A DNA stretch of 64,000 nt, taken from Betaproteobacteria bacterium (GTDB taxonomy: Bacteria > Pseudomonadota > Gammaproteobacteria > Burkholderiales > Rhodocyclaceae). The stretch is from positions 1 to 64,000 of the forward strand of contig JADJBM010000017.1 in the NCBI GenBank assembly GCA_016703785.1, given 5' to 3'. Below, piece after piece: positions 1 through 9,562 of this stretch (the stretch's first letter is position 1; each line of letters begins with the position of its first letter). The position numbers and the translations under genes are program-made. The notes beneath the pieces were generated by a model that searched no databases, had not been told where the DNA came from, and saw only the letters and a program-made list of their open reading frames with translations.

Positions 1-383
1 CAACCAGCCGCTCAATCTCTTCTCAATTGCGGTCATTGGCTGACCTCGGCTATCCCTTGGACTCAAGTTGGCGCCCAGGGTCAAGCGATTGGCGTGTAGG
101 GTCAAGCGATGCGGGAATCGGATCGGGATACTACAAGCACATCAAAAGGGCGATTATCTTCGGATCAACTTGGTCCGAGAATACCAAGGTAGATCACTAT
201 GCCTTTTGTATTGGCCTAGCAACTGCGCTGAATTCCACGCACACTATTCACGTGCATGGAACTGGAGTAAAGTTTTCGATTTAGAGCGTTGTCCGTCAAA
301 TAATGGCGGCACTCCAATAGTGCGTGTCGGTCTGTGGTCATGGTTTGGTTGCTCATCCGTGTTAAAAAAATAAAGGGAGATTC
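1..383. other. Gap with possible IS-end-like repeats
   Basis: I see no convincing gene here; the two short overlapping open frames have no recognisable content. Positions 50-115 carry repeated short motifs (GGGTCAAGCGAT at about 79 and 99, and TTGGCG at several points), which resemble the multiple transposase-binding repeats near ends of IS21-type elements. A related motif recurs at about 23427. A purine-rich ribosome binding site (AAGGGAGA) lies just before the gene at 384. Confidence 0.35.
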
Positions 384-761
384 ATGGACGACTCAAACAA
401 CGTATCGGGCGAGAGCCCCGAACGGAAGGCGCTGATCGACGTATCTATTGAGGGCTGGCGTTTCGCTCGAGTTTTCGGTCGCCTGATCTCCAAGCTCGAT
501 GCCGGTGAAGCTCCGCGTTACGCCAACCAGGCTCGCTACTTCCTCAAGAAGATTGACGACGGACTCGAAGGGTTCGGGCTGCGCATCGTTAGCCTCGAAG
601 GCCAGCCCTACGACACGGGAATGGCTGTTTCGGCTCTGAACATCGCCGACTTCGGCCCCGACGATGTTCTGTTCGTCGAACAGATGGTCGAACCGGTCGT
701 AATGGGACCAGACGGGCTTGTCCGCGGCGGAACAGCAATGCTTGCGAAAGTGAACCCATAA
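384..761 (+). CDS. GrpE-like small protein, likely nucleotide-exchange partner of the adjacent Hsp70
   Basis: A 125-residue protein with a good Shine-Dalgarno sequence (AGGGAGA) 6 nt before ATG. Its stop codon overlaps the start of the downstream Hsp70 gene (TAATG), which implies translational coupling. The N-terminal two thirds is helical, with many charged residues. The C-terminal segment (FVEQMVEPVVMGPDGLVRGG followed by AMLAKV) resembles the beta-wing end of GrpE, where a hydrophobic strand, a G-x-x-L/V-x-R-turn and a final V-K-V strand are typical. Overall similarity to GrpE is weak, so the assignment leans on that C-terminal pattern and on the position before an Hsp70. GrpE normally releases ADP from DnaK; a dedicated version would serve only this Hsp70. 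Otherwise it is a conserved hypothetical protein. Confidence 0.55.
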   Translation: MDDSNNVSGESPERKALIDVSIEGWRFARVFGRLISKLDAGEAPRYANQARYFLKKIDDGLEGFGLRIVSLEGQPYDTGMAVSALNIADFGPDDVLFVEQMVEPVVMGPDGLVRGGTAMLAKVNP

Positions 762-3254
762 TGAAAAACTACATCGGCATCGACCTCGGGACAACCAACA
801 GCGCCGTGTGTGCCTACGACGGCGAGAACCTGCGCCTGTTCAAGAGTCCCGACCAGAACGACGTCACCCCTTCGGCCATCTTCATCGACAAGCGTTCCAA
901 CAAATACGTCGGCAAGCGCGCCTACGACAACGCCGCGCGCAACCCCGGAAAATGCGGCCACCCTCTTCAAGCGCCTGATGGGAACCAGCACCCCGGTGAA
1001 ACTCCCGGCGGTCGACCTCGTCATGACGCCGGAGGAGTGCTCCGCTGAAATCTTGCGCGTGCTCTTCGGCTACATGCCCGAGGAAATTCGCAACGATCCC
1101 GAGACCGGGACCGTCATCACTGTTCCTGCAGCCTTCAACCAGATGCAGAAGGACGCCACCATGGCCGCCGCCGAAATGGCTGGACTCGGCAAGGTCGCTC
1201 TAATGCAAGAGCCTGTTGCTGCCGTGATGAGCGTCATGCGCCACCGTAAAGGCGACGGTATGTTCCTCGTCTGACCTGGGCGGCGGCACCCTCGACATCG
1301 CTATCGCCGATAGCATCAGCGGCCGGGTGAACCTTCTGGCCCACGGCGGAATCGCCATGTGCGGCGGCCGTGACTTCGACCGCCTCCTGCACGACAACAT
1401 CGTCAAGCCTTGGCTGATGAAGAACTTTGACCTGCCCGAGAACTTCTCGGCCGATAAGCGCTACACGACATTGCGCCACATGGCCACATGGGCCGCAGAA
1501 AAGGCGAAGATCGACCTATCGTCGAGCGAAGAGGCCGTCGTCACCCTCGATGACAGCGAACTGCGCGTCAAGGACGAGTCCGGCGCCGATGTCTATCTGG
1601 ACATTTCCGTCACCCGAGCCACATACGATGACCTGATCGCATCCAAGCTCGAGGAGTCCGTCGCCGCCGCGCGCGCGACTATGGAAAAAGCGGGACTGAG
1701 TCCCCACGACATCGGACGAATCGTCTTCGTCGGCGGCCCGACCCAATACAAGCCCCTGCGCGACAAGATCGCCTTCGAGCTGGGCATCGCCGCGTCCACC
1801 GATGTCAATCCCATGACGGCAGTCGCCGAAGGCGCTGCGGTATTCGCCGAATCCATCGATTGGTCCAGCCAGAACCGCGGTCGCAAGAGCGGTCGCGGGG
1901 CGTTGGCCGCCGGCGGTGGCCTTGACCTCTCTTTCAACTACCAGGCCCGCACGCCGGATTCCAAGGCAAAGGTGGTCGCCAAGGTCGGAGGCAAAGTCGC
2001 CGAGGGGAGCGCATTTCAAGTCGACAGCCTCGACACCGGTTGGTCCTCAGGCAGGGCCGCCCTCACGGACGGCGCTGTAGTCGAGGTGCCATTGGCCAAA
2101 CCGGGTGAAAACATTTTCAAAGTGTTCGTGTTCGACGCTGCGGGTGGCCCCGTCAAACTAACGCAGGACAAGATCGCGATCTCGCGCACTGCCGCCCAGA
2201 TCGACGCGATCCCCGCGTCGCAATCGATCGGCGTGGAGGCCCGCGAAAGATTGGCGGACGCGTCATCCTCGACTACCTCGTGCGCGAGGGTGACCAACTG
2301 CCGAAGAAAGGTAAGAAGACCTTCAAGGCCGAAGAATCCTTGCGCGCCTCGGCTGCGGGATCAATTAAGTTCAAGCTTTGGGAAGGCGGCATCGAGGACC
2401 CTGTTTCAGACAACCGGTTTATCGGCATGTTTGAGATCAAGGGCTCCGACTTTTCTGACGGTGTAATTGCCAAGGGAGCGGAGCTCGTGTGCGAATACGA
2501 GATTCTCGATTCCGGCAACATCGTCCTCGAGGTTACGGTTCCCTCCATCGGAGGATCGTTCCACAGCGGACGCAACTTCTACTCGCGCCAAGAGGGCCAG
2601 ATCGACTACACCAAGGCGGCCAAGCGCATTGACGAGGAGGCTGATCGCGTCGGTGGCCGCATCGACGAGATCGCATCGAAGGTCGACGATCCCAGGATCG
2701 ACCAGGCCCGCGAGCGGCTCAAGCGGGCCGCCGCGTCCAAGGGCAACGAGGGCGACCCGGAAACGGCCAAGCAAGCAATGGACGACATCCAGGAGGCCAA
2801 GAAACTTATTGCCCAAGCCCGCAAGGAGCACCAGAAAGTCATCCGTCAGATGGAGCTCGACAAGACGGTCGACTTCTTCGACTCGCGCATCCGCGAGCAC
2901 GCCCGCCCCGCCGAGGCCGGAGCCTTCGACAACCTGGCCAAGACCGCGCAACGCGCCATCGACAACAACAGTGGCGACTTCGAGTCCCACCTTGACGAGC
3001 TCCGAGGCAAGAACTTCATGATCCTCTGGCGCCAGGACTGGTTCGTCATCGACCGGTTCAAGTGGCTCTCCGAGGACGCGTTCCTGTTCCCCGATGCAAA
3101 CGAGCACGCGGAGCTTTGCAAAATCGGACGACAGGCTCTCCAAGCGAACGACATAGACAAGCTCCGGCAGGTTGTCGCCCATCTTGACTCGACCCGCGTC
3201 GGCACCGCCGGCGAGGACGACATGGTTGCCGGCTCCAACATTCTGGTGGGCTGA
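761..3254 (+). CDS. Divergent Hsp70-family chaperone with extended C-terminus (three frameshifts)
   Basis: About 830 residues when three indels are bridged, longer than DnaK (about 640). The actin-like ATPase domain is clear: phosphate-1 loop YIGIDLGTTNSAV at residues 3-15, a TVITVPAAFNQMQ segment, phosphate-2 DLGGGTLDIAI near 1275, and adenosine motif VFVGGPTQYKPLR near 1725. A substrate-domain-like part follows (LDYLVREGDQLPKKG near 2275), then a long charged helical region and an unusual C-terminal part (about 2870-3254, with WRQDWFVIDRFKWLSEDAF) not found in DnaK. Breaks lie near 950 (extra base in CCCCGG), 1270 (about two bases missing before DLGGGT) and 2251 (one G missing). The start overlaps the upstream GrpE-like stop, and a GTG-started AAA gene follows 3 nt later. 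Sequencing error is more likely than decay, because every segment stays conserved in frame. Confidence 0.85.
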
Positions 3255-3257
3255 TTC

Positions 3258-4721
3258 GTGTCTATCGAGAGCTGGCTTCCGATTGGCTTCGAACTGCCCG
3301 ACGGCGCCCGTTGCGGCCGGGCGCTGCACGGTGAGGCCAACTGGCAGATCGTCGAAACCAGGGGCAGCGGCTGCGCGCTCGTCGCCAAGACGGATTTGGT
3401 CGCCAAGTGGGTCGGCGCTGGCCTGATCGAGGACGGGGCGTTCCGCGAGTTCGCCTTCGGCGCCGAAAACTACCGCGAGGTTTCCTGCGGGGCAAGCCAA
3501 TTGCTCGCGCCGCTGGCCGACTGCCGCTCGCCGGAGAACAAGAACGAAGCATTGGCGTTCGCCATGGCGATGAAGGCAACGCGGGACATCGACCCCGACA
3601 GCCCGCTACAGGACGCCCTTTACGTCGAGAAGTTCAGCCGACTGCTGCCATCCTACGGGATCACTTCGCGCACCGATGACGACATCGTCCTTGGCTACTG
3701 GTTGACAGGTGGCGCCCGCGTCTCCGTCAAGTCGTTCCGCCGGTTGCGGCAAATGTTAACGTGGATGGAGGCCAAGCAACTGCGGGATGTCGTCCAGAGC
3801 GCCGGATTCGAGGTTTCGGAGGTGATGCCCTTGGACGAACCCCGTCCCGCCGCGTCCTCGCCCGTTCCGGCCGAAAAGGTCGACGGAGAACGGCCCGCCG
3901 AGCGGGAGGCCGAAGCGCCTACCCAACGTACCCCCGGCTCCTCACCCAAGCCCTTTGAGCTTCCGGGACGACCTGAGCTCGAGGAATTCTTCAACGAGCA
4001 TGTGATCGACATCATTCGGAATAAGGAACGCTACAAGGCGCTCGGTGTTGGCTTTCCATCCGCTGTCGTCCTGCACGGCCCACCCGGATGCGGGAAAACC
4101 TTCGCTGTTGACCAACTGGTCGAATACCTCGGCTGGCCGAGCTTCCAGATCGACGCGTCGAGCGTGGCGAGCCCCTACATTCATGAGACCAGCAAGAAGG
4201 TCGCTGACATGTTTGACAAGGCTATGCAGAACGCACCTTCGGTCCTGGTAATCGACGAGATGGAGGCGTTCCTGGCCGACCGGGAAAGCGGAGGCGGCGG
4301 CAGCCACCACCGAGTCGAGGAGGTCGCCGAGTTCCTGCGGCGCATTCCAGAGGCCGCCAAGAACGAAGTGCTGATCGTGGCAATGACCAACCGGATCGAG
4401 ATGATCGATTCGGCAATCATGCGCCGAGGCCGGTTCGACCATGTCATCAAGGTCGACTACGCCAACGCCGACGAGGTTCTCGCCCTACTCGACAAACTGC
4501 TGGCCACGCTACCAAAGGACAAAACGGTGGACGCCGGACCGCTGGCCAAGAAACTCGCCGGCCGCCCACTTTCTGACGTCGCCTTCATCGTACGCGAGGG
4601 TGCCCGGCTTGCAGCACGTGCCGGAGAGGACAAGCTCGGACAAGAGTTTTTGCTCGCAGCACTCGAGGACACTCCGTCGAGAACCGAAGAGGGTTCCAGC
4701 CGGCGCATCGGTTTCGTTTGA
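3258..4721 (+). CDS. AAA+ ATPase of the Hsp70 locus
   Basis: An intact 487-residue protein with a GTG start 3 nt after the Hsp70 stop. Residues 1-180 form an uncharacterised domain (including SCGASQLLAPLADCRSPENK), followed by a proline- and glutamate-rich linker (about 190-235). A single AAA+ module of the FtsH/Cdc48 type follows: Walker A GPPGCGKT near residue 275, Walker B VLVIDEMEAF near 330, sensor-1 VAMTNR near 375 and arginine-finger region MRRGRFD near 393. A small helical lid ends the protein. Such ATPases use ATP hydrolysis to unfold or remodel proteins. Here it probably works with the Hsp70/J pair, on disaggregation or on a specific client. It is in one operon with its neighbours; the next gene starts about 12 nt downstream with its own GAGGGA ribosome site. 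Confidence 0.85.
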   Translation: MSIESWLPIGFELPDGARCGRALHGEANWQIVETRGSGCALVAKTDLVAKWVGAGLIEDGAFREFAFGAENYREVSCGASQLLAPLADCRSPENKNEALAFAMAMKATRDIDPDSPLQDALYVEKFSRLLPSYGITSRTDDDIVLGYWLTGGARVSVKSFRRLRQMLTWMEAKQLRDVVQSAGFEVSEVMPLDEPRPAASSPVPAEKVDGERPAEREAEAPTQRTPGSSPKPFELPGRPELEEFFNEHVIDIIRNKERYKALGVGFPSAVVLHGPPGCGKTFAVDQLVEYLGWPSFQIDASSVASPYIHETSKKVADMFDKAMQNAPSVLVIDEMEAFLADRESGGGGSHHRVEEVAEFLRRIPEAAKNEVLIVAMTNRIEMIDSAIMRRGRFDHVIKVDYANADEVLALLDKLLATLPKDKTVDAGPLAKKLAGRPLSDVAFIVREGARLAARAGEDKLGQEFLLAALEDTPSRTEEGSSRRIGFV

Positions 4722-4733
4722 CCGAGGGAAACT

Positions 4734-5949
4734 GTGGTGCACTCCGGATCGAACGGAAAAGGAAAGGAAAGGGATTCGCGGGACTCGACTCCATGGTTTC
4801 GGACGTCTCCGCAGACATCGAGGAAGCCGCAAAGGCAGCCCCGCCGAAGGCCCCGGAGACCCCTCCCGCACCTCCTTCCCCGCCAACCGCACCACCGGTT
4901 GCGCCGCCCTCTGCATCCGGTGGCAATTCCAACTACTCACCTCCCGGAAAATCGGGGCCATCCGGGCTTGGCTGGGTCATCGCTGGAGTCGTGGTCCTGG
5001 TAATTTGGATCGCCAATTCCGGGTCGGGAAGCAAAACCGCGACGCCATCCCCGCGTAGCCCCGAGCCCACCTATTCGTCGCCGACCCCTGCCACTGCTCC
5101 GGCATCAGCTCCCGTTTCCGACACGCAAAAGCCCGCGGTCGGCCGCAACCAAGTGCTTGGCGTCGCGCAAATTCGATACTGCAAAACTGAGAAGATTCGA
5201 ATCGAGGCGTTTGAAAGCGTCATCAACAATACCTACGACCACGAGGTGGATCGGTTCAACCGAATCGTCAACGATTACAACTCGCGCTGTGGGGAATTCC
5301 GATACCGTCGCGGGGACGTCGAACGTGTCGAGCGCGCCCGAGCGCGCTCCCATGCGTCGCCGCGAAGTCCGACGGGTGCCGCGAAGTCCAACGCTGGGTG
5401 CGACGGCAACGCTGGCCCTCGGCGCCAACCGCAAAAAAGCCCCGCGCCCAAGGACGGGAGCCCCGGCAGTGCAGACAGATCGGCCCAAAGCGGAGGCCAC
5501 GATGGACTCCCTTAGTTACGCAGAGAAGGAATCAATCGAGAGCGCATGCTCGGTGCAAAAGACTCTCTACGGCCCTGCCGAATACAACAAATGCGTTTCC
5601 GGGAAGCTTTCAGCCTTGAAGGCCGGCCCGCGAAACATTGATTTGTCGGGACTCAGTTACGCAGAGAAGGAATTCGGCCGGACTCGAGAGCGCAGTGCTC
5701 AGATCGCAAAAGATCTCTAAGGCCGTGCCGAAGTACAAGGCAAATGCGTTTCCAGTGGAAGCTTTCAGGCGCGAACGCGAAGGTCGACTACACCGCGAAA
5801 CATTGATTTGTCGGGACTCAGGTACGCAGAGAAGGAACGCGATCGAGAGCGCATGCTCGAGTGCAAAAGAGTCTCTATGGCACTGCCGCGAATACAACAA
5901 GTGGTCGACACAAGAATTGCAGGCAGGCCCGCACCGGAAATGCAGGTGA
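4734..5949 (+). CDS. Single-pass membrane protein with conserved C-domain and three C-terminal repeats (frameshifted)
   Basis: I place the start at GTG 4734, behind GAGGGA. The reading frame then slips once in a purine run near 4765 to give the tag GFAGLDSMVSDV, which is also found at the start of the paralogue at 7599. After a proline-rich cytoplasmic segment comes one membrane helix (LGWVIAGVVVLVIWIA, about 4965-5015). A second Pro/Ser-rich stretch follows, then a soluble domain with QIRYCKTEKIR, FNRIVNDYNSRC and FRYRRGDVE. Further frame slips near 5340, 5690 and 5870 lead into three copies of a repeat of the LSYAEKE / IESACS / YNKCVSGKLSAL type. The true length is about 400 residues. Function is unknown; the topology suggests a membrane-anchored partner or client adaptor for the Hsp70-AAA machinery. 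Confidence 0.6.
5504..5945 (+). repeat. Three tandem ~145-165 bp coding repeats
   Basis: Three diverged copies begin at about 5504, 5649 and 5814, each starting GGACTCAGTTACGCAGAGAA or a near variant. They encode the C-terminal repeats of the preceding membrane protein (YAEKE, then ESACS, then EYNKC). Similar SIESACS / AYN-C-L repeats occur in other bacterial secreted or membrane proteins that I know only as hypothetical. The second and third copies carry indels that break the frame. Confidence 0.75.
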
Positions 5950-7592
5950 TGAAAGTAAAACCACGACGCTGCACGCCAATCCATTCTGGATTCTTGGCGT
6001 CACGACGCGGGATGATCGCCGCAAGATTGTCGAAATGGCCGAGGAACGCTCGCTGCACATCGACCACGACCTTTGCCAGAAGGCCCGCTCCGACCTGACC
6101 AATCCGCGAGCTCGGCTTTCGGCCGAAATGGCCTGGATGCCCGGCGTCGCCCCGAGTGCAGCTGAAAAACTGGTCAAGATACTGTCTGATAACCCGGTCT
6201 TCACGCGCTCCGTGGATAGGTTACCCGAACTCGCCCGCGCGAACCTGATGGCTGCGGCCTTTGAACTTGTGGACGAGTACGAGCCGGCGGAGTCGATCGC
6301 CGAGTTCATCCGCGACTTTGCGTGGGTGGTCGAAACCATCGACGCCAGCGACGTGATGCGCGACGTCAACGAGGATCGGGCCGTTTCGGGCTTTCCCGAA
6401 GTCAGGGAGGTCGAGACGATTGAAGAGGAACTTGCATCGCGGCGCAAGGTTTACAAATCTGTGTTGAAGAATCTTCTGGACACGATGGACCCGAACAAAC
6501 TCGTCGAGACGATGACAGATGCGGTGTCGGTAGCCACCGACGACGGCGAAGATCAAGGACCTGCCCTGATCGACGAACTCGTCGACGCATACGAGGTGGA
6601 GACCCAAGCGTTCTTGCAAAAGGAGTCCGAAAACATTTCGAAGCTGGTTGAAAGCGCAAGGGTCGCCGCGCCGCAGGGGGAACGTGCCGTAGCTCCGATA
6701 CTCGACAAACTCGAGAAGGTTGCGCGCAACTGGGATCGGGTCGCCCAGCCGATCCAGCTAAGTGCCAAGTCGAGAGGAATCCAGCATCCCCACAGCCGCG
6801 AGGTCGCCTACGATCTACGCAGCCTCGGAATTGACTTGAACAACAAGCACGACATGCTCGGCCAAGCCCACCGGATGACAGGGCTGCTTCAAGAATTGTT
6901 CGCCGAATTACCCGAAGTGGCCGAGAGGCTCGGCGAGGACGCCGAGGCCATCGCCGGCCTGCGCAGACAAGCCCAGGAAAAAGAGAAGAACAATGCCAAG
7001 TGGGCACGGGACGTCACATTCAGTGCCGAGGTCGGTCTTGTCTTCAAGGATGAACTTTCCATCTCGCCAAAGGGAATCCAATGGAAGGGAGCGACCTACC
7101 CTCTCGAATCGATCACCGCAGTCCGCTGGGGCGCCGTGCGCAATTCGGTCAACGGAATACCGACGGGAACGGACTACACAATCGCGTTCGCGAACAACCG
7201 GTCCTCGCAGACGATTGAATTGAAGAAGGAGTCAACCTATTCCGGCTTCCTCGAGGCTCTCTGGCGGGCGGTTTGCGTGCGCCTGATTTTCGACATGGTC
7301 TCCGCCCTGGAGGAGGGAGGAGTTTTGGAGTTCGGAGACATAAAGGTTACGGACGACTCAGTGACGCTGACCAAGCACAAACTGCTTGGAGCCAACGAGA
7401 AGGTGCGCCTTGGCTGGCACGATGTTCATGTGTGGAGCGCCAACGGAAGTTTTGTCATCGGAAAACAAGACGACAAGAAGACCTACGGTTCCGCCTCCTA
7501 CATCCGACTGGAACACTCACATTTTCGAGCATGTCGTCCGCGGCGGCTTCAAGAAGGGCGTGCGCAAACTCAGCGATTACATCAAGGATTGA
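5949..7592 (+). CDS. Degenerate J-domain protein of the Hsp70 locus (two frameshifts)
   Basis: About 548 residues. ATG 5949 overlaps the preceding stop; with one A restored in the AAAA run at 5957-5960, it reads into NPFWILGVTTRDDRR. This N-terminal 60-residue segment matches a J-domain-like fold seen in Hsp70-associated proteins (NPF-LG start, helix II with basic residues, helix III with ARSDLTNPRARL). It lacks the HPD motif that normally stimulates Hsp70 ATPase. A long helical region (about 100-360) follows, then a beta-rich C-terminal half (EVGLVFKDELSISPKGIQWK, then YPLESITAVRWG). A second slip near 7513 restores the end HIFEHVVRGG to LSDYIKD. It is a plausible co-chaperone dedicated to the Hsp70 at 761; loss of HPD suggests an altered mode of action. 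The next gene starts 6 nt later. Confidence 0.7.
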
Positions 7593-7598
7593 CAGGAT

Positions 7599-8270
7599 AT
7601 GGCGAACGACAAGGGCAAGAAGGGATTCGCCGGGCTCGACTCGATGGTCTCGGACGTGGAAGTGCCCAAGCCGAGGCCCGCTCCGGCCCCGACCCCGGAA
7701 CCAGTTCGACAGCAGGAGGCGCCCCGGCCGAGCGCCGAGCCCAAGCCGGCCTATTCACCCCCGAAGCCTTCGGGCGGAGGCGCCGGCAAATGGTGGGCCA
7801 TCGGAATCGGAGTGGTGGTTCTGTTCTCTTGGCTCGGGGGCTCCGACAAAAAATCTTCCGCCCGTTCCGCGCCGACTCCCTCATATTCGGCGCCATCGTA
7901 TTCCGCTCCAGCTCCGGCTCCGGCTGCAGCGCCTGCATATACTCCGCCCGCCTACGTTCCAGAGCCCGCGCCTGTTAACGTCACAAATGACGAGGAAATG
8001 CCGCCGGTCGGAAGTGGCCTGTCCCTGAGCAGGTCGCAGATCCGCTATTGCCTCTCTGAAAAGATTCGTGTCACCGCGTGGCAGGGGCAGGTGAACGAAT
8101 ATTCGGAATCCTCCGTGGGCGCGTTCAACGAGGCCGTGCGTGACTACAACTCCCGCTGCTCGAGCTTCCGCTATCGGAGTGGCGCGCTCGAAAGTGTGCG
8201 CGCGGAGGTGGAAGCGAACCGCTATGCCCTCCAACTCGAGGGTATTCGTAGCGCGGCGGTGAATCCATGA
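7599..8270 (+). CDS. Single-pass membrane protein, paralogue of the 4734 gene
   Basis: An intact 223-residue protein starting MANDKGKKGFAGLDSMV. The first 21 residues repeat the tag of the upstream paralogue. A Pro/Ala-rich segment (23-58) leads to one membrane helix (WWAIGIGVVVLFSWL, about 66-80), then a low-complexity Ser/Pro/Ala linker. The C-terminal domain has QIRYCLSEKIR, FNEAVRDYNSRCSSFRYRSG and a terminal VRAEVEANRY helix. No signal peptide is seen, so the N-terminus is probably cytoplasmic and the C-domain periplasmic. Two conserved cysteines in the C-domain could form a disulfide there. It lacks the three C-terminal repeats of its paralogue. It lies 6 nt after the J-like gene and its stop overlaps the next ATG (ATGA), so it belongs to the same operon. 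Function unknown. Confidence 0.75.
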   Translation: MANDKGKKGFAGLDSMVSDVEVPKPRPAPAPTPEPVRQQEAPRPSAEPKPAYSPPKPSGGGAGKWWAIGIGVVVLFSWLGGSDKKSSARSAPTPSYSAPSYSAPAPAPAAAPAYTPPAYVPEPAPVNVTNDEEMPPVGSGLSLSRSQIRYCLSEKIRVTAWQGQVNEYSESSVGAFNEAVRDYNSRCSSFRYRSGALESVRAEVEANRYALQLEGIRSAAVNP

Positions 8271-8317
8271 CCAAGGGAAAGTTTGGATTCAGCCAATTTG
8301 TTGCATCGACTGGGTGA
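8267..8317 (+). pseudogene. Stub of a truncated gene overlapping the membrane protein stop
   Basis: ATG 8267 overlaps the TGA of the preceding gene and encodes only 16 residues (MTKGKFGFSQFVASTG) before a stop. The K-G-K-x-G-F start recalls the N-terminal tag of the two membrane proteins. It may be the remnant of a further operon gene cut off where unrelated repeat-rich sequence begins (about 8318). It could also be a chance short frame. Confidence 0.3.
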
Positions 8318-8483
8318 ATCCAAGTTGCACAAGATCCATTCAGATCGGGTTATGCGCGATGAATCTTAATGGCGGCTTCCCGATTGTAGGCGTTGGCAGT
8401 GAATGTCCGCTCCCGATTTCCTCCACCGGCTGCAATGGGCACGAAGCCGACGCGAAGCTGACCGAAAGCGAACAGCGGCTTTG

Positions 8484-8542
8484 GCCGACGAACGGGCATT
8501 CGGCGGATTCCCTTCAAGCCACGCTGCCTCCGGGTATAACCG
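8484..8542. repeat. Dispersed repeat, copy 1
   Basis: About 59 bp, nearly identical to 9501-9560 (shared cores GCCGACGAACGGGCATT and GGCGGATTCCCTTCAAGCCA). It lies 4 bp beyond the stop of the minus-strand gene at 8547. A short inverted pair GCCGA/TCGGC sits inside. Together the two copies bracket that gene. Confidence 0.8.
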
Positions 8543-8546
8543 TCAC

Positions 8547-9363
8547 TCATTCCTTGTTCTTGTAGAGTGTCCTGAACTGCCCGTCAGGTAGCGGCTCATC
8601 GAAGACATCAAACATCCCACTTCCGACAAGCAGTTTCTTGAGCGTCTTGAAACCGTAGCGCTCCTTGAGGTTCTCCACTTCCTCAGCCAAATCCCTGTTC
8701 GCCAGGTCCCCAGCGCGAGCCAGGTAGGTCCAGCCATCCTCCCGGCGAATCTGGCTGGCCGCGTCCCTCAGGAACGACACAAGTGGACTGGCTTGCAGCC
8801 ACATCAGTTCAGATTGCTTCCGATACTCTTCACTGGCCATGAACTCGACAAGCTTCTTCCGGCCATCCTGAACGTGACTGGCCGTGGTTCGCAGGTGCTC
8901 ATGCATCGGCAGCACTTTGTCGCGCTGGGCGTCCAGATAGGCCAGAGTCTCCTCAAGCTTTTCCTGCGAGTCAGGCTGCCATCTTGGCAGGAAGCCATGG
9001 ATAAGCTCCGTTGCGCTGGTCCGTCATCAGCTTCATGTCTCGGCGCATGGCTTCAACGAACTTGGCATCCGCGGAAATCCGGAAAGAGAAAGTGACCCAG
9101 TCGGCAGGGCCTTCCTCCTCGGGGACCTCAACTCCGGCATCCTGGAGGACTTCGGTTCCGTACCGGTCAACAAGGTGCCCAAGCATCGTCTTGTTGATGG
9201 TGTCGGCCTGCTTCTGTTGGCGTTCCTTGAAATCCGCCGGTGGTGCGCCACCGGCTTGGTGGGAAAGAGAAAGCACCAACAACCTCTCGATCTGCTGGAG
9301 AAGGAGGTTGCGGCCCATGAGGCGGAGCACTTCGTCTCGAGTTGGTTTGAGGTCGGAATTCAA
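8547..9363 (-). CDS. Hypothetical protein, about 270 aa (one frameshift)
   Basis: Reads MNSDLKPTRDEVLRLMGRNL from 9363. The frame slips near 8985, at the Trp-Leu-Pro codons before CGCTGGCAGCC on the coding strand, and resumes to KVLPMHEHLRTTASHVQDG and a C-terminus LYKNKE at 8547. Predicted mostly helical and soluble, with no signal peptide or membrane segment. I do not recognise the family. The N-terminal part contains a leucine-rich helix (LLLQQIERLLVLSLSHQ), and the middle has FSFRISADAKFVEAMRRDMK. A dispersed repeat lies directly downstream and another copy about 140 bp upstream, so the gene looks like a mobile or cassette-type insertion. No neighbouring gene suggests a function. Confidence 0.6.
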
Positions 9364-9500
9364 AGAAGAAGGCCCCGAGGGTGGGCCGGCCAGATCCTAG
9401 CCGCATATTGGGCAGATCCGGCGATTGAGCCGCCTACCGACCCGGAGACGGTATCACTCATAGCGGAAGTAGTCAGGGCGGATCACCAATGACCGCTTCG

Positions 9501-9560
9501 GCCGACGAACGGGCATTAGGCGGATTCCCTTCAAGCCATGCTGCCTCAAGGTATACCTGT
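9501..9560. repeat. Dispersed repeat, copy 2
   Basis: The second copy of the repeat at 8484-8542, in the same orientation, with a few substitutions. The remnant of an alpha/beta hydrolase begins immediately after it at 9563, so the repeat marks a recombination junction. Confidence 0.8.
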
Positions 9561-9562
9561 CT

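Noticed and set aside
8484..9560. Integron attC sites around the 8547 gene
   Set aside because: The repeat lacks convincing core sites (GTTRRRY and RYYYAAC), so I call it only a dispersed repeat.
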